A stretch of 64,000 nucleotides of DNA, from positions 62,001-126,000 of the forward strand of contig JAIUOK010000002.1 in the NCBI GenBank assembly GCA_020161245.1, in the 5' to 3' direction. The position numbers and the translations under genes are program-made. Source of the DNA: Actinomycetota bacterium (GTDB taxonomy: Bacteria > Actinomycetota > Actinomycetes > S36-B12 > CAIYMF01). The notes beneath the pieces are model-generated. The model was not told the origin of the DNA, ran no database searches, and saw only the letters and a program-made list of their open reading frames with translations. Of this stretch, positions 7,652-16,452 are shown one piece after another (position 1 is the first letter of the stretch; each line of letters begins with the position of its first letter).

Positions 7652-8487
7652 CCCTTCACCGCCCCGCCGACCAGCCCCGAGCTCATGCGGCCCTGCACGA
7701 TCATGAAGAACACGATGACCGGCACGGCGACGAGGGCGGACGCCGCCATCACGGCGCCCCAGTCGATCTCGCGTGTGGCGCTGGCCTGCACGAACCCGCG
7801 CAGCCACAGCGGCAGCGTGCGCGACTGCTCCTCGGTCATCACGACCAGCGCGACCGTGAACTCGTTCCAGGCCTGCAGGAACGCGTAGACCGCGGAGGCG
7901 ACGAGGCCGGGCGCGAGCAGCGGGAACGTGATCTTCAGGAATGCCTTGGTGCGCGACAGGCCGTCGACCATCGCGGCCTCCTCGAGCTCCGCCGGCACGC
8001 CCGCCACGAACCCGCGGAGCATCCACAGGGTGAAGGGGATGACGGCGGCGGCGTAGAGCACCGACAGGCCGAGGATGTTGTTGAGCAGCCCCACCGAGCT
8101 CATCATCTTGTACTGCGCGATGAACAGGCCCTCGGCCGGCAGCATCTGGATGAGCAGCAGGGCGAGCACGAAGCCGAGTCGGCCGCGGAACCTGAAGCGG
8201 CTCACGGCGAGGGCGCCGAGGAACGCGATCGCGATTGCGGCGACGACGGTGATGAGCGTGACGGCGAGCGAGACTCCGAGCGCCTTGATGAAGCCGGGAT
8301 CGTCGAGGACGACCTTGAAGTTGTCGAGTGAGCCGCCGAAGGGCAGCAGCCGCGGGGTCGACTCGTTGAGCACCGCGTTGGGCAGCAGCGACGAGTTGAG
8401 CATCCAGTAGACGGGGAACGCCCACACGAGTGCGATGACGACCGCCACGACCGACCAGCCGGCGTTCCCGATGCGGCGGGCGTTCAC
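7648..8487 (-). CDS. Carbohydrate ABC transporter permease, MalG type
   Basis: 279 residues, six predicted membrane helices. The cytoplasmic EAA loop reads EEAAMVDGLSRTKAFLKITF, which docks the ATPase. It is the second membrane subunit of a CUT1-type sugar importer. ATG 8487 overlaps the stop of the first permease by 4 nt. No ATPase gene lies in this operon. In actinobacteria such importers commonly share a housekeeping MsiK ATPase encoded elsewhere, which is likely here. Confidence 0.9.
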   Translation of the reverse strand: MNARRIGNAGWSVVAVVIALVWAFPVYWMLNSSLLPNAVLNESTPRLLPFGGSLDNFKVVLDDPGFIKALGVSLAVTLITVVAAIAIAFLGALAVSRFRFRGRLGFVLALLLIQMLPAEGLFIAQYKMMSSVGLLNNILGLSVLYAAAVIPFTLWMLRGFVAGVPAELEEAAMVDGLSRTKAFLKITFPLLAPGLVASAVYAFLQAWNEFTVALVVMTEEQSRTLPLWLRGFVQASATREIDWGAVMAASALVAVPVIVFFMIVQGRMSSGLVGGAVKG

Positions 8488-9476
8488 GACGCCTCCTCCT
8501 TCATCAGCGAGCGCACGTAGTACCAGCTAAGCGCGATGGTGAGCAGCAGCATCACCACGGACACGGCGCTCGACATCCCGAAGTCGCCCTTGCCCGTGCC
8601 GAGCTGGTAGATAAACGTGCCGAGCAGGTTGGTCTCGTTGGCCACGCCGCCCGCGTCCTGCAGCATCTTGATCTGCGTGAAGACGCGCAGATCCCAGATC
8701 AGCTGCAGCAGCAGGACGATCGAGAGCACCGGGGCGATCAGCGGCAGGATCACGTAGCGCAGCCGCTGCCAGCCGCTGGCGCCGTCGAGCTGGGCCGCCT
8801 CGAGCACCTCGCCGGACACCTGGGTGAGGCCGGCGTAGATCGACAGCGCCACGAACGGCACCGACATCCACACGACGATGACGCCGGCGACGATGAAGAA
8901 CGACAGCGGTTGCGCGAGCCAGTTGTGGCCCTCGGCGTCGGTGAACCCGACGTTGACGAGGAACCAGTTGAGCAGGCCGCGGCGCCAGTCGACGATCCAG
9001 ATCCAGATGGTCATCGCGGCGACGACGGGCATGGCCCACGCCAGCAGCAGGGACACCTGCAGGACGATCCGCGGCCCGCGGGGGACGCGCTGCATGAGCA
9101 GGGCCAGCAGGCCGCCGATGAGCACGGTGGCGAAGGCGACGACGATGCAGAAGACGATCGAGCGGACGACGACGGCCCACAGCGACGGGTCGGTGATGAG
9201 CGTCTTGTAGTTCTCGAGGCCGACCCACTCCGGCGGTTGGCCGAACTGCTGCTTGAGGCCGTACTTGCGGAAGCTCGTGACGAGCTGCCAGCCGACGGGG
9301 TAGCCGAGGGCGAGCACGAGGATGACGAGCGTGGGGAGGACCAGCGTCCAGGCGACGCGGCGCTCCTTGCGGCGGCGGGCCTTGTGGCGCGCGGCATCAC
9401 GCAGGTCCTCGGCGTCGGGCTCGCGCACGGCGTCCGGCGCGGCCGCCGCGGCAGGTCGCTCAGCGGTGGGCAGCAC
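8484..9476 (-). CDS. Carbohydrate ABC transporter permease, MalF type
   Basis: 330 residues. A charged N-terminal segment of about 45 residues, rich in Ala, Asp and Arg, precedes six predicted helices. The EAA loop EVLEAAQLDGASGWQRLRYV is clear. GTG 9476 follows GGAGG with 7 nt spacing. It pairs with the MalG-type permease and the lipoprotein in one importer. A hairpin separates it from the lipoprotein gene, which would let the binding protein be expressed at a higher level. Confidence 0.9.
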   Translation of the reverse strand: MLPTAERPAAAAAPDAVREPDAEDLRDAARHKARRRKERRVAWTLVLPTLVILVLALGYPVGWQLVTSFRKYGLKQQFGQPPEWVGLENYKTLITDPSLWAVVVRSIVFCIVVAFATVLIGGLLALLMQRVPRGPRIVLQVSLLLAWAMPVVAAMTIWIWIVDWRRGLLNWFLVNVGFTDAEGHNWLAQPLSFFIVAGVIVVWMSVPFVALSIYAGLTQVSGEVLEAAQLDGASGWQRLRYVILPLIAPVLSIVLLLQLIWDLRVFTQIKMLQDAGGVANETNLLGTFIYQLGTGKGDFGMSSAVSVVMLLLTIALSWYYVRSLMKEEAS

Positions 9477-9530
9477 GGCACTCCCTCCTCTCGAGGGCGT
9501 TGCGGTGACGGGGAGGGAGGTCGGTGGGGC

Positions 9531-9564
9531 GGTCCGGCGGACGGGTCGTCCCGGCCGCCGGACC
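9531..9564 (-). terminator. Intra-operon hairpin after the binding-protein gene
   Basis: A perfect 10-bp stem (9531-9540 with 9555-9564) just after the binding-protein stop. Such hairpins often stabilise the upstream message or partly terminate it, raising binding protein over permease. No T-tract follows. Confidence 0.5.
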
Positions 9565-9569
9565 GGTGA

Positions 9570-10934
9570 TCACTGCTGGTTGAGGATCGGCGTGATCTTG
9601 GCGTCGTACTCCGCGGCGAGCGCCGCGAGGTCCGTGGAGTCCTTGATCTTGCCGAAGAACTCCTCCATGAGCTGCTGCGACTCGACAGCGGCCCAGCCCG
9701 GCGCGGCCGGGGTCAGCTTCGAGTTGGACGCCGAGGCGATGAGGGCCTTGGCGAACTCGTCGTCGCCGAGGGCGCTGACGTAGTCGAGGTTGGCCGGGCC
9801 GAGGCCCGACTTGCCGAGCAGCTGCTGGTACTCGGGCGAGAAGATGATCTTGAGCAGCTCGCGGGAGAGCTCCTGGTTCTTGCTCGTGGCCGAGATGCCG
9901 ATGTTCGAGCCGCCGGCGAAGACCGGGGCCGGCTTGCCGTCGTTGCCCGGCAGCACCATGACGCCGAACTTCTTGTCGTTCCACTCGCGGACGGGCTTGC
10001 CGTCGACCGTCTTCAGGTCGCCGATCGACCAGTGCGCCCAGCCCGGGGCCATGATCGTGGCGGCGGCGAGCTTGGTCTTGCCGGTCACGGCGCCGTTGGC
10101 GTCGGTGATGACGTCGGCGTCGTTGATGTAGAGCCACGGCGACTGGTCCTTGGCGTCAGCCGGGGCGTTCGACGCGGTCTTGTAGATCGCCTGCAGCTGC
10201 GCGAGACCCTTGAGGCTGTTGGGGTCCGACAGCGTCGACTGCCACTGGCCGTCGACCTTCTTGGCCAGGTCGCCGCCGTTGGCGAAGATCCACGAGATGC
10301 CGTTGCGCCAGTCCTGGCCGCCGATGAAGAAGCCCGAGAAGTTCTTGATGTCGCGGGGGTTGTCGGTCGCCACCTTGGCGACGGCGGCGTTGAACTCGTC
10401 GAGCGTCGTGGGCGCGGCGACGCCGGCCTCGCTCCAGACGTCCTTGCGGACGAACATGTAGCGCGAGCCGAAGTAGTAGGGCAGCGCGTACTGCTTGCCG
10501 TCGACCGAGCCGGCCTCGACGAAGGACGGCAGCAGCTTGTCGCCGCCGAGCTCCTGGTAGAGGTCGCTCACGTCGGAGAAGGCGCCGACGTTGGTGAACG
10601 TCGGGGCCTGGGTGTTGCCGAGCTCGACGACGTCGGGCGTGTTCTCGGCGTCCGGGAGCGCGGTGGTGAGCTTGGTGAGCAGGTCGCCCCAGCTCTGCTC
10701 CTCGATGACGAGGTCGGCGCCGGTCTTGGCCTTGAACGCGGTCTTGAGGTAGGTGCGCAGCTCGTCGGGCGTGTCGCCGCCGGCCAGCCACAGGGTGATG
10801 CTCTTGCCGGCGTTGTCGGCGGACGACGCCGCGGTGGGCGACGTCGAGGTGCCGGCATCGGTGCCGGAGCTGCACGCCGTCAGCGCGAGCGCCGCGGCGG
10901 CTGCGGCCGCGGCGAGGCCGAGAAACTTCTTCAT
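9570..10934 (-). CDS. Sugar-binding lipoprotein of the ABC importer
   Basis: 454 residues, family 1 extracellular solute-binding protein. The N-terminus is a lipoprotein signal: MKKF, a poly-Ala hydrophobic core, then lipobox LTAC with cysteine at about residue 21, and a Ser/Thr-rich linker. The mature protein would be anchored outside the membrane. Context (glycosidase, kinase, nagB, nagA) suggests N-acetylglucosamine or chitobiose, like DasA or NgcE, but ligand residues cannot be read. ATG 10934 follows GGAAG. It lies 77 nt after the ROK regulator gene on the same strand. Confidence 0.88.
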   Translation of the reverse strand: MKKFLGLAAAAAAAALALTACSSGTDAGTSTSPTAASSADNAGKSITLWLAGGDTPDELRTYLKTAFKAKTGADLVIEEQSWGDLLTKLTTALPDAENTPDVVELGNTQAPTFTNVGAFSDVSDLYQELGGDKLLPSFVEAGSVDGKQYALPYYFGSRYMFVRKDVWSEAGVAAPTTLDEFNAAVAKVATDNPRDIKNFSGFFIGGQDWRNGISWIFANGGDLAKKVDGQWQSTLSDPNSLKGLAQLQAIYKTASNAPADAKDQSPWLYINDADVITDANGAVTGKTKLAAATIMAPGWAHWSIGDLKTVDGKPVREWNDKKFGVMVLPGNDGKPAPVFAGGSNIGISATSKNQELSRELLKIIFSPEYQQLLGKSGLGPANLDYVSALGDDEFAKALIASASNSKLTPAAPGWAAVESQQLMEEFFGKIKDSTDLAALAAEYDAKITPILNQQ

Positions 10935-11011
10935 CCGAGGACTTCCGTTCCGGTGAGGCGCCGCGCGATGCGGCTGGATGGGGTTGTCGTGCTGGTCGTG
11001 CGCGTCGGTTC

Positions 11012-12139
11012 TCACGTGACCCCCCACTGGTCCCAGAGGACCAGGACTCCTGCTCCGCGGAGCACGATGTCGTCCGGGTCGGCAGCCACCCGGACTTGGA
11101 GGGACGACGCGTTGCGGGCGAGCATCCGACGTCGCAGGGTCTCGTCGACGGACGCGAGGAGCGCCCCTTCGACGAGCTCGTGCGGACCGCTGATCACGAC
11201 CTCCGAGAGGTCGAGCGCGGCCACAACAGGGGCGAGGGCGATACCGAGACGCTCGCCGGCCGCGCGCAGCGGGGCGTCGTCGTCGGGGCCCTCGGCGAGC
11301 GCCTTCTGCAGGCGCGGGGCGGCGACCCAGGTCTCGAGGCAGCCGACGTTGCCGCAGCTGCACTGCGCGCCGCCGTCGGTGCCGACGGTGACGTGGCCGA
11401 TCTCGCCGGCGGCGCTGTGGGCGCCGGTGATGCGCTGGCCGTTGACGATGAGGCCGCAGCCGACGCCGAGGCCGATGCGCACGAGCGCGACGTCGTCGCC
11501 GCCGTCTCCGAGCGTGTGCTCGGCGTGCACCGCGGCGTCGGCGTCGTTGCAGACGAGCACCGGCAGGCCGGTCGCGTCCGAGAGCAGCTGGCGCAGCGGC
11601 ACGTCGGTCCAGCCGAGGTTCGGCGCGGTGATGACCTCGCCGTCGGGGCCGACGACGCCCGGCGTGCCGACGCCGATCCCGAGCAGCGGGCTGGAGGCCA
11701 GCGCGACGGCGTCGCGGGCGAGAGCGAGGACGTCGGCGACGACGTCCTCGCCGACGGCCGAGCCCGACAGCGGCCGCTCGACGCGGCGCAGCACCGTGCC
11801 GTCGAGGTCGAGCACCGCGGCCCGCAGCACCTGCAGGCCGGTGAGGTCGAGGCCGACGACCTGCAGGCCGTGGCGGTCGACGTCGACGAGCATGGCGGGC
11901 TTGCCGGGGCGGGAGGCGTCGGACTGGCCGACCTCGACCACCTGGCCGCGCTCGAGCAGCTCGCCCACGAGGTCGGACACGGTGACCTTCGTGATCGAGA
12001 GCCGGCGGGCCAGATCGGCGCGGCTCATGGCGCCCTCGGTGTAGAGCACCTGCAGGACGAGGGAGAGGTTCTGGCGACGCCCGTCGGTGGGCAGCACGGC
12101 GCTGTCGTGCTGCAGCCGGCGCGGGGATCGGGTCGTCAC
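11012..12139 (-). CDS. ROK-family transcriptional repressor of the amino-sugar operon
   Basis: 375 residues. An N-terminal winged helix (about 25-85, with SRADLARRLSITKVTVSDLV) is fused to a ROK sugar-sensing domain with the zinc motif CSCGNVGCLE and GEIGHVTVG. This is the NagC/Mlc architecture. It probably represses its own operon and is released by an amino sugar or its phosphate. GTG 12139 lies 7 nt after a -10-like element, so the transcript is probably leaderless. A perfect 19-bp palindrome covers the promoter. It is the first gene of the operon that runs to nagB. Confidence 0.9.
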   Translation of the reverse strand: MTTRSPRRLQHDSAVLPTDGRRQNLSLVLQVLYTEGAMSRADLARRLSITKVTVSDLVGELLERGQVVEVGQSDASRPGKPAMLVDVDRHGLQVVGLDLTGLQVLRAAVLDLDGTVLRRVERPLSGSAVGEDVVADVLALARDAVALASSPLLGIGVGTPGVVGPDGEVITAPNLGWTDVPLRQLLSDATGLPVLVCNDADAAVHAEHTLGDGGDDVALVRIGLGVGCGLIVNGQRITGAHSAAGEIGHVTVGTDGGAQCSCGNVGCLETWVAAPRLQKALAEGPDDDAPLRAAGERLGIALAPVVAALDLSEVVISGPHELVEGALLASVDETLRRRMLARNASSLQVRVAADPDDIVLRGAGVLVLWDQWGVT

Positions 12140-12143
12140 AGGA

Positions 12144-12162
12144 GTTAGTAAAGTTTACTAAC
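12144..12162. promoter_or_regulatory. ROK operator: 19-bp perfect palindrome
   Basis: GTTAGTAAA-G-TTTACTAAC is symmetric around position 12153. It is AT-rich in a GC-rich background and matches the TTAGTAAA-type half-sites bound by ROK repressors. It covers the -10 element and part of the spacer of the ROK gene promoter, so binding would block RNA polymerase. No second copy was seen in front of nagA or the binding-protein gene. Confidence 0.85.
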
Positions 12163-12175
12163 CAACTGCGGTCAA
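12147..12175 (-). promoter_or_regulatory. Promoter of the ROK-to-nagB operon (leaderless)
   Basis: On the minus strand TTGACC (12175-12170), a 17-bp spacer, then TTTACT (12152-12147). The GTG start at 12139 comes 7 nt after the -10, where transcription would begin. The operator palindrome lies across it. Confidence 0.65.
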
Positions 12176-12257
12176 GAGGCTGGCCGCGCCGGTTACCGAT
12201 CCGTGATGCGAACAGCATCGCCGCAGGTCAGCGCCCTGCGCCGCAGCCGCAGGCGCC

Positions 12258-13397
12258 TCAGGACGCCGCGATCCACTCCCCCGCACGCAGGACTCGACGC
12301 ACCTCGAGGGTGCCCGGTTCCAGCACGACGGCGTCGGCCCGGGCGCCTGCGGAGAGAGCCCCGCGTCCGTCGATCCGCAGCGCGCGGGCCGGGCCGGCGG
12401 CGGTCTGGAGCACCGCCCGCAGCAGGGCGCCGTCGTCCGGATCGGGTCCCGCGATCGAGCGCAGCAGCTGGTCGGCCGTGGCGGTGCTGCCGGCGATCGT
12501 CGGGGTGCCGGCGATGCGCGCGACGCCGTCCTCCACGTCGACCTCGAGGTCGCCGAGCAGGTAGCGCCCGTCGTCGGCGGCCGCCGCGGCCATCGCATCG
12601 GTGACGGCGATGAGGCGTCCCGGCGCGACGGTCGCGTCGAGCCACGTGCATAGCGCCGGATCGAGGTGGACCCCGTCGCGGATCAGCTCGAGCACCACGC
12701 GCTCGTCCTCGAGCAGGGCGACGACGGGCCCCGGATCGCGATGGCGCAGCGGGCGCATCGCGTTGAACAGGTGGGTGGCCTGGGTGGCGCCGGCGTCGAT
12801 CGCCGCGCGCGCCGTCGCGTGGTCGGCGTCGGTGTGCCCCACGGCGGCGACGGCGCCGAGGGCCGTGATCTGCCGGACGGCGTCGAGCCCCCGCTCGAGC
12901 TCGGGGGCGATCGTCACCATGACGACGGCGTCGCTGCCGACGAGCTCGTCGACCTCGTCGTGGGCGGGCGCCCTCAGCTGCTGCGGGTCGTGGGCGCCGC
13001 ACTGGTGGTGCGACAGCCACGGGCCCTCGAGGTGGATGCCTGCCAGCACGCCGTCCTGCACGAGCGGCGTCAGCGCGCCGATCTCGCGCCGGATCCGCTC
13101 GCGCGGGCCGGTCACGAGGCTGGCCACGATCGTCGTCGTGCCATGGGCAGCATGGGCTCTCGCCGCTGCGAGCGATGCGTCGACGTCCTCGCCGAACGCG
13201 TGCCCGCCGCCGCCGTGGCAGTGGACGTCGACGAACCCGGGGACCAGCACGACGTCGCCGAGGTCCTCGACAGCCGTGCCCTGCGGCGGCAGACCCTCGC
13301 CCACCGCAGCGATCGTCGCACCCTCGATGCGCACCCATCCGGGGCGCAGCACCCGGTCGGGGGCGACGACGGCAGCGGCCGCGAGCACGAGGTCCAT
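12258..13397 (-). CDS. nagA: N-acetylglucosamine-6-phosphate deacetylase
   Basis: 379 residues. Motifs of the NagA amidohydrolase are present: PGFVDVHCHGG (metal site), GIHLEGPWLS, AVGHTDAD, THLFNAMRPL and AVTDAMA with the catalytic Asp. It removes acetate from N-acetylglucosamine 6-phosphate, feeding NagB. ATG 13397 is preceded by a TAGCGT -10-like element only 9 nt away, so the leader is very short. It lies upstream of the ROK regulator on the same strand, with about 118 nt and a separate promoter between, so the nag genes form two units. Confidence 0.93.
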   Translation of the reverse strand: MDLVLAAAAVVAPDRVLRPGWVRIEGATIAAVGEGLPPQGTAVEDLGDVVLVPGFVDVHCHGGGGHAFGEDVDASLAAARAHAAHGTTTIVASLVTGPRERIRREIGALTPLVQDGVLAGIHLEGPWLSHHQCGAHDPQQLRAPAHDEVDELVGSDAVVMVTIAPELERGLDAVRQITALGAVAAVGHTDADHATARAAIDAGATQATHLFNAMRPLRHRDPGPVVALLEDERVVLELIRDGVHLDPALCTWLDATVAPGRLIAVTDAMAAAAADDGRYLLGDLEVDVEDGVARIAGTPTIAGSTATADQLLRSIAGPDPDDGALLRAVLQTAAGPARALRIDGRGALSAGARADAVVLEPGTLEVRRVLRAGEWIAAS

Positions 13398-13445
13398 GAC
13401 GCCGCGACGCTACCCCGCTCGCAGCCGCTCGCGCGCAGCAGAGGC

Positions 13446-13473
13446 CCGACGGCGCGGCTTCTCGCGCCGTCGG
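13446..13473 (-). terminator. Terminator after the membrane-anchored hydrolase gene
   Basis: A perfect 11-bp stem (13446-13456 with 13463-13473) and 6-nt loop, 20 nt after the hydrolase stop on the minus strand and before the nagA promoter. Confidence 0.55.
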
Positions 13474-13492
13474 ACCGCCTCGGGCGTGGCGA

Positions 13493-14737
13493 TCAACCGG
13501 CCATGCGCTGCTGCAGCCAGTCGCCGAGGACCTGCTGGTACCGGGCGCGGTCGGTGTTCCACGACTCGACATGCTGGGCGCCCGGGAACTCCACGTACTC
13601 AACGGTTCCCGGGTGCAGGGCCGCGAAGTCGCGCGACACCTGCACGCCCACCGTCGGGTCGGCGTCGCCGTGGACGACGAGCGTCTGCACCTGGTCCCAG
13701 ACCGCGTCGTCGGCGTAGTCGATGGCCTTCCAGTCGACGCCGTAGCGCAGGCCGGACATCCACTCGGCCACGGCAACCAGGCTCGACGGCGGAGCGCCGA
13801 CCACCGGCAGAGCCACGGTCTTCGCGCCCTCCTCGACGACCTGACCGGCGTTCACAGCGGCGGAGTCGAGGAACACGCCGTCGATGTCCGACACGTCGGA
13901 CGCCGAGGCGAGGTAGCCGGCGACGACCGCCGTCCCCATCGAGTTGCCCATGAGCACGATGTGCTCGGCTCCCTGCTGGTGCGCGTAGGCGACGAACGCA
14001 GCGACGTCCTCGTCCTCGGTCTGGCCCCAGTCGAAGCGGCCGTCGTCGTAGGGCGTGTTGCCGTAGTCGCCGTAGTAGGTGATGACGACGGCGTTGAGCC
14101 CGGCGGCGTGGACGGTCTCGAGCTCGCGCAGCATCTCGCGCGGGAAGCCCTCGCGTCCGTGCACCATGACCGCGGTCCAGGTCGACGGCGAGGCCGCCGG
14201 CACGTACCAGCCCGGGAGGGTGCCGTGAGAGTCGGTCACGGAGATCGACCGGAACGGCAGCCCGAGCGCGGTGGACGGGTCGCCGAGGTACCAGTCGCGC
14301 TCCAGGGCGGCGGCGGTGCCCGCCTCCGGCGCCGTGCCGACGATGTCGGTCAGCGGCCGCGTCACCGTCGTGCCCGTCGTGGCGCTCGGCGGCCCGACGT
14401 AGGCGGATCCGCCGTCCCACAGCAGCGCGTACGACGACGGCTGCGCGAACGACGGCGATGTGTCGCCGGACGCCTGATAGGTGATGGCGCCGTCCCCGAC
14501 CGCCGTCACCTCGAGGTTGTAGGTGGCCTGCTGCGGGCCGGGATTGCTCTGCAGGGCGCCGGAGTCGATGCGGCCGGAGAAGTACCAGCCGCCGCCGAGA
14601 TAGACCAGGGCGAGCAGCGCCGCGACGACGACGGCGGTCCAGACGAGCGCACGCCTCCCCCGCCGGCGTCGAGGTGCAGGTGCGTCCGGAACGGGCTGGG
14701 CCGATGCGGACGGGATCGGGATCGTGGAGCCGTTCAT
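13493..14737 (-). CDS. Membrane-anchored alpha/beta hydrolase, substrate unknown
   Basis: 414 residues. A proline- and arginine-rich cytoplasmic tail (1-30) leads into one membrane helix (about 31-50), so the catalytic domain is probably outside. The hydrolase core shows the nucleophile elbow MGNSMGT, a charge-relay Asp in VVHGDADPT and His in GAQHVESW near the end. Its first third (about 60-190) is a beta-rich region not recognised. It may act on lipids or acylated compounds at the envelope. ATG 14737 is taken from frame and the start of the basic tail. It is divergent from the AraC regulator at 14859. Confidence 0.82.
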   Translation of the reverse strand: MNGSTIPIPSASAQPVPDAPAPRRRRGRRALVWTAVVVAALLALVYLGGGWYFSGRIDSGALQSNPGPQQATYNLEVTAVGDGAITYQASGDTSPSFAQPSSYALLWDGGSAYVGPPSATTGTTVTRPLTDIVGTAPEAGTAAALERDWYLGDPSTALGLPFRSISVTDSHGTLPGWYVPAASPSTWTAVMVHGREGFPREMLRELETVHAAGLNAVVITYYGDYGNTPYDDGRFDWGQTEDEDVAAFVAYAHQQGAEHIVLMGNSMGTAVVAGYLASASDVSDIDGVFLDSAAVNAGQVVEEGAKTVALPVVGAPPSSLVAVAEWMSGLRYGVDWKAIDYADDAVWDQVQTLVVHGDADPTVGVQVSRDFAALHPGTVEYVEFPGAQHVESWNTDRARYQQVLGDWLQQRMAG

Positions 14738-14858
14738 GACAGCCTCCTCCCCCGGCAGGCCGCCCCCACGGCGGCACCGCCCGGGACACCTCGCACGCTA
14801 TGCGCACTCGGGCCCGGAGTCGCGCGGGCGAGAGCTCTGCGGGGCCTACCCTGTGCCG

Positions 14859-15287
14859 GTGAGCACAGCGACGCCGTCGGAGCGGCACCTGCTGCGCGCC
14901 CGCGACCTCGCCGACTCCCGCTACACCGAGCCGCTCACGGTCGACGACCTCGCCGCCGCCGCGCACATGTCGCGCGCGCATTTCAGCCGGGCATTCAAAC
15001 GCGCGTTCGGCGATTCGCCGTACAACTACCTGCTCACCCGCCGGCTCGAGCGCGCGGCGACGCTGCTGCGCAGCACCGACTGGTCGGTCGCCGACATCTG
15101 CATGTCGGTGGGCCTGTCCAGCGTGGGGTCGTTCACGACGAGCTTCACCACGGCGTACGGCATGAGTCCCACCGCCTACCGCGCGTACTTCCCGCCGGCG
15201 GCCGAGCTGATCACGATCCCGGGCTGCGTGCTGCGCGCCTACGGGCGCCCGACGAAGAGCACGATCCGAGAAGACCGCGTCTCCTGA
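14859..15287 (+). CDS. AraC-family transcriptional regulator, DNA-binding domain only
   Basis: 142 residues, essentially a bare AraC DNA-binding domain: first helix-turn-helix LTVDDLAAAAHMSRAHFSRA, second around DICMSVGLSSVGSFTTSFTT, then GMSPTAYR. There is no separate sensor domain. A -10-like TACCCT (14847-14852) ends 6 nt before GTG 14859, so the mRNA is probably leaderless. The VOC protein gene follows 45 nt downstream on the same strand, a pair often seen in actinobacteria, and is the likely target. Confidence 0.87.
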   Translation: MSTATPSERHLLRARDLADSRYTEPLTVDDLAAAAHMSRAHFSRAFKRAFGDSPYNYLLTRRLERAATLLRSTDWSVADICMSVGLSSVGSFTTSFTTAYGMSPTAYRAYFPPAAELITIPGCVLRAYGRPTKSTIREDRVS

Positions 15288-15332
15288 GCGCTCGTAGGTT
15301 CGTCGCACGCAGACGACCGAGGAGGGTCACTC

Positions 15333-15752
15333 ATGAAGCTCAGCACCACGCAGGTGTGGGTCCGCGACCAGGACGAGGCCGTGTCCTTCTGGACCGGCAA
15401 GGTCGGCTTCGAGATCAAGGAGGACGTGACCGTCGCCGAGCTCGGCAACTTCCGCTGGGTCACGGTCGGCCCGAAGGGGCAGGACGGCACCGCCATCGTG
15501 CTCATGGCGATCCCCGGCGAGCCGGTGATGGACCAGGGCACCAAGGGCGACGTCGAGAAGCTGATGTCGAAGGGGTTCGCCTCCGCGCTGTTCTTCACGA
15601 CCGACGACGCGATGGGCGTCTACGACCGCCTCGTGGAAGCCGGCGTGGACGTCGTCGACAAGCCGCAGGAGCAGCCGTACGGCCTCGACTTCGGCTTCCG
15701 CGACCCCAGCGGCAACCACTACCGGGTGGCCCAGCGCCGCCCGATGGGCTGA
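15333..15752 (+). CDS. VOC-superfamily (glyoxalase/dioxygenase-fold) protein
   Basis: 139 residues. QDEAVSFWTGKVGFEI and the C-terminal DFGFRDPSGNHYRVAQ show the paired beta-alpha-beta-beta-beta modules of the VOC fold. The first metal-ligand position carries no histidine, so activity may differ from glyoxalase I; a binding role such as drug sequestration is possible. ATG 15333 follows GAGGAGG with good spacing. It is probably controlled by the AraC regulator directly upstream. A strong terminator follows. Confidence 0.85.
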   Translation: MKLSTTQVWVRDQDEAVSFWTGKVGFEIKEDVTVAELGNFRWVTVGPKGQDGTAIVLMAIPGEPVMDQGTKGDVEKLMSKGFASALFFTTDDAMGVYDRLVEAGVDVVDKPQEQPYGLDFGFRDPSGNHYRVAQRRPMG

Positions 15753-15789
15753 CGCTCCCAGCAGCGCACGATCGACGCCGCAGACGCGA

Positions 15790-15820
15790 GAGCGCCCGTC
15801 CCGGATCGGGACGGGCGCTC
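15790..15820. terminator. Bidirectional terminator
   Basis: A perfect 13-bp stem (15790-15802 with 15808-15820), 5-nt loop, between the convergent VOC gene (ends 15752) and the DUF1269-like gene (ends 15841). Confidence 0.75.
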
Positions 15821-15840
15821 CTCGTGCATCCGGGCCGGCG

Positions 15841-16452
15841 TCAGCCCTCGTTCCCCGACGCCTTGGCCGCTGCCTTGAGGTCGTCTGCCACGACCTGGTC
15901 GACGGCCTTCTCCACCACGCGGTCGGCCTTCTCGAGCGCCTTGCGGATCTTGATCTCGCCCGGGTCGGACACGAGCGCGACGAGGCCGGAGTGGCCGGGC
16001 TCGATCGCGTCCTGCAGCTCCTCGGCGAGCTCCTTCTTGTGGTGCCGCTCCCGCAGCGCACCGACGCCGGCGCCCGCGGCACCGGCGACGACCGCGCTCC
16101 CGAGGATGGACGGCGGGAAGATCACGCCGAGCACGACGCCGCCGACGACGCCCCAGCCGAGGCCGCGGCGCGTGCTGTGGTCGGTCACCTTCTGCACCTC
16201 GAGGATGCCCTCGGCGTTTCGCGACACCACGAGCACGCCCTCGATCTCGACGGAGGTGCCGTCCTCCGCCTCCTTGAGCGCCTCGTAGGCCTCGAGCGCC
16301 GTGGACTCGTCGCTGAAGTCCGCGACGATGAGCGTGTAGGCGCCATCGCTCACCACCGCGGCGTCCACCGTGATGGCGTCGTCCACCGCGCCTGCCGCGT
16401 CCACCGTGATGCTGTCGTCCTGCGTGCTCGCCGCAGCCGTCTCGTCCGACAC
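15841..16452 (-). CDS. DUF1269-like protein with glycine-rich membrane segment
   Basis: 203 residues. After an acidic N-terminus the core (LIVADFSDESTALEAYEALK, then EGVLVVSRNAEG) resembles DUF1269 proteins. A glycine/alanine-rich hydrophobic stretch at about 110-150 (GLGWGVVGGVVLGVIF, GSAVVAGAAGAGVGAL) could insert in membranes, and a charged helix (about 165-200) follows. GTG 16452 lies 10 nt after GGAGG. The segment DDSITVDAA, then DDAITVDAA, is a short internal duplication also visible in the DNA. Function is unknown; related proteins are often stress-associated. Confidence 0.78.
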   Translation of the reverse strand: MSDETAAASTQDDSITVDAAGAVDDAITVDAAVVSDGAYTLIVADFSDESTALEAYEALKEAEDGTSVEIEGVLVVSRNAEGILEVQKVTDHSTRRGLGWGVVGGVVLGVIFPPSILGSAVVAGAAGAGVGALRERHHKKELAEELQDAIEPGHSGLVALVSDPGEIKIRKALEKADRVVEKAVDQVVADDLKAAAKASGNEG

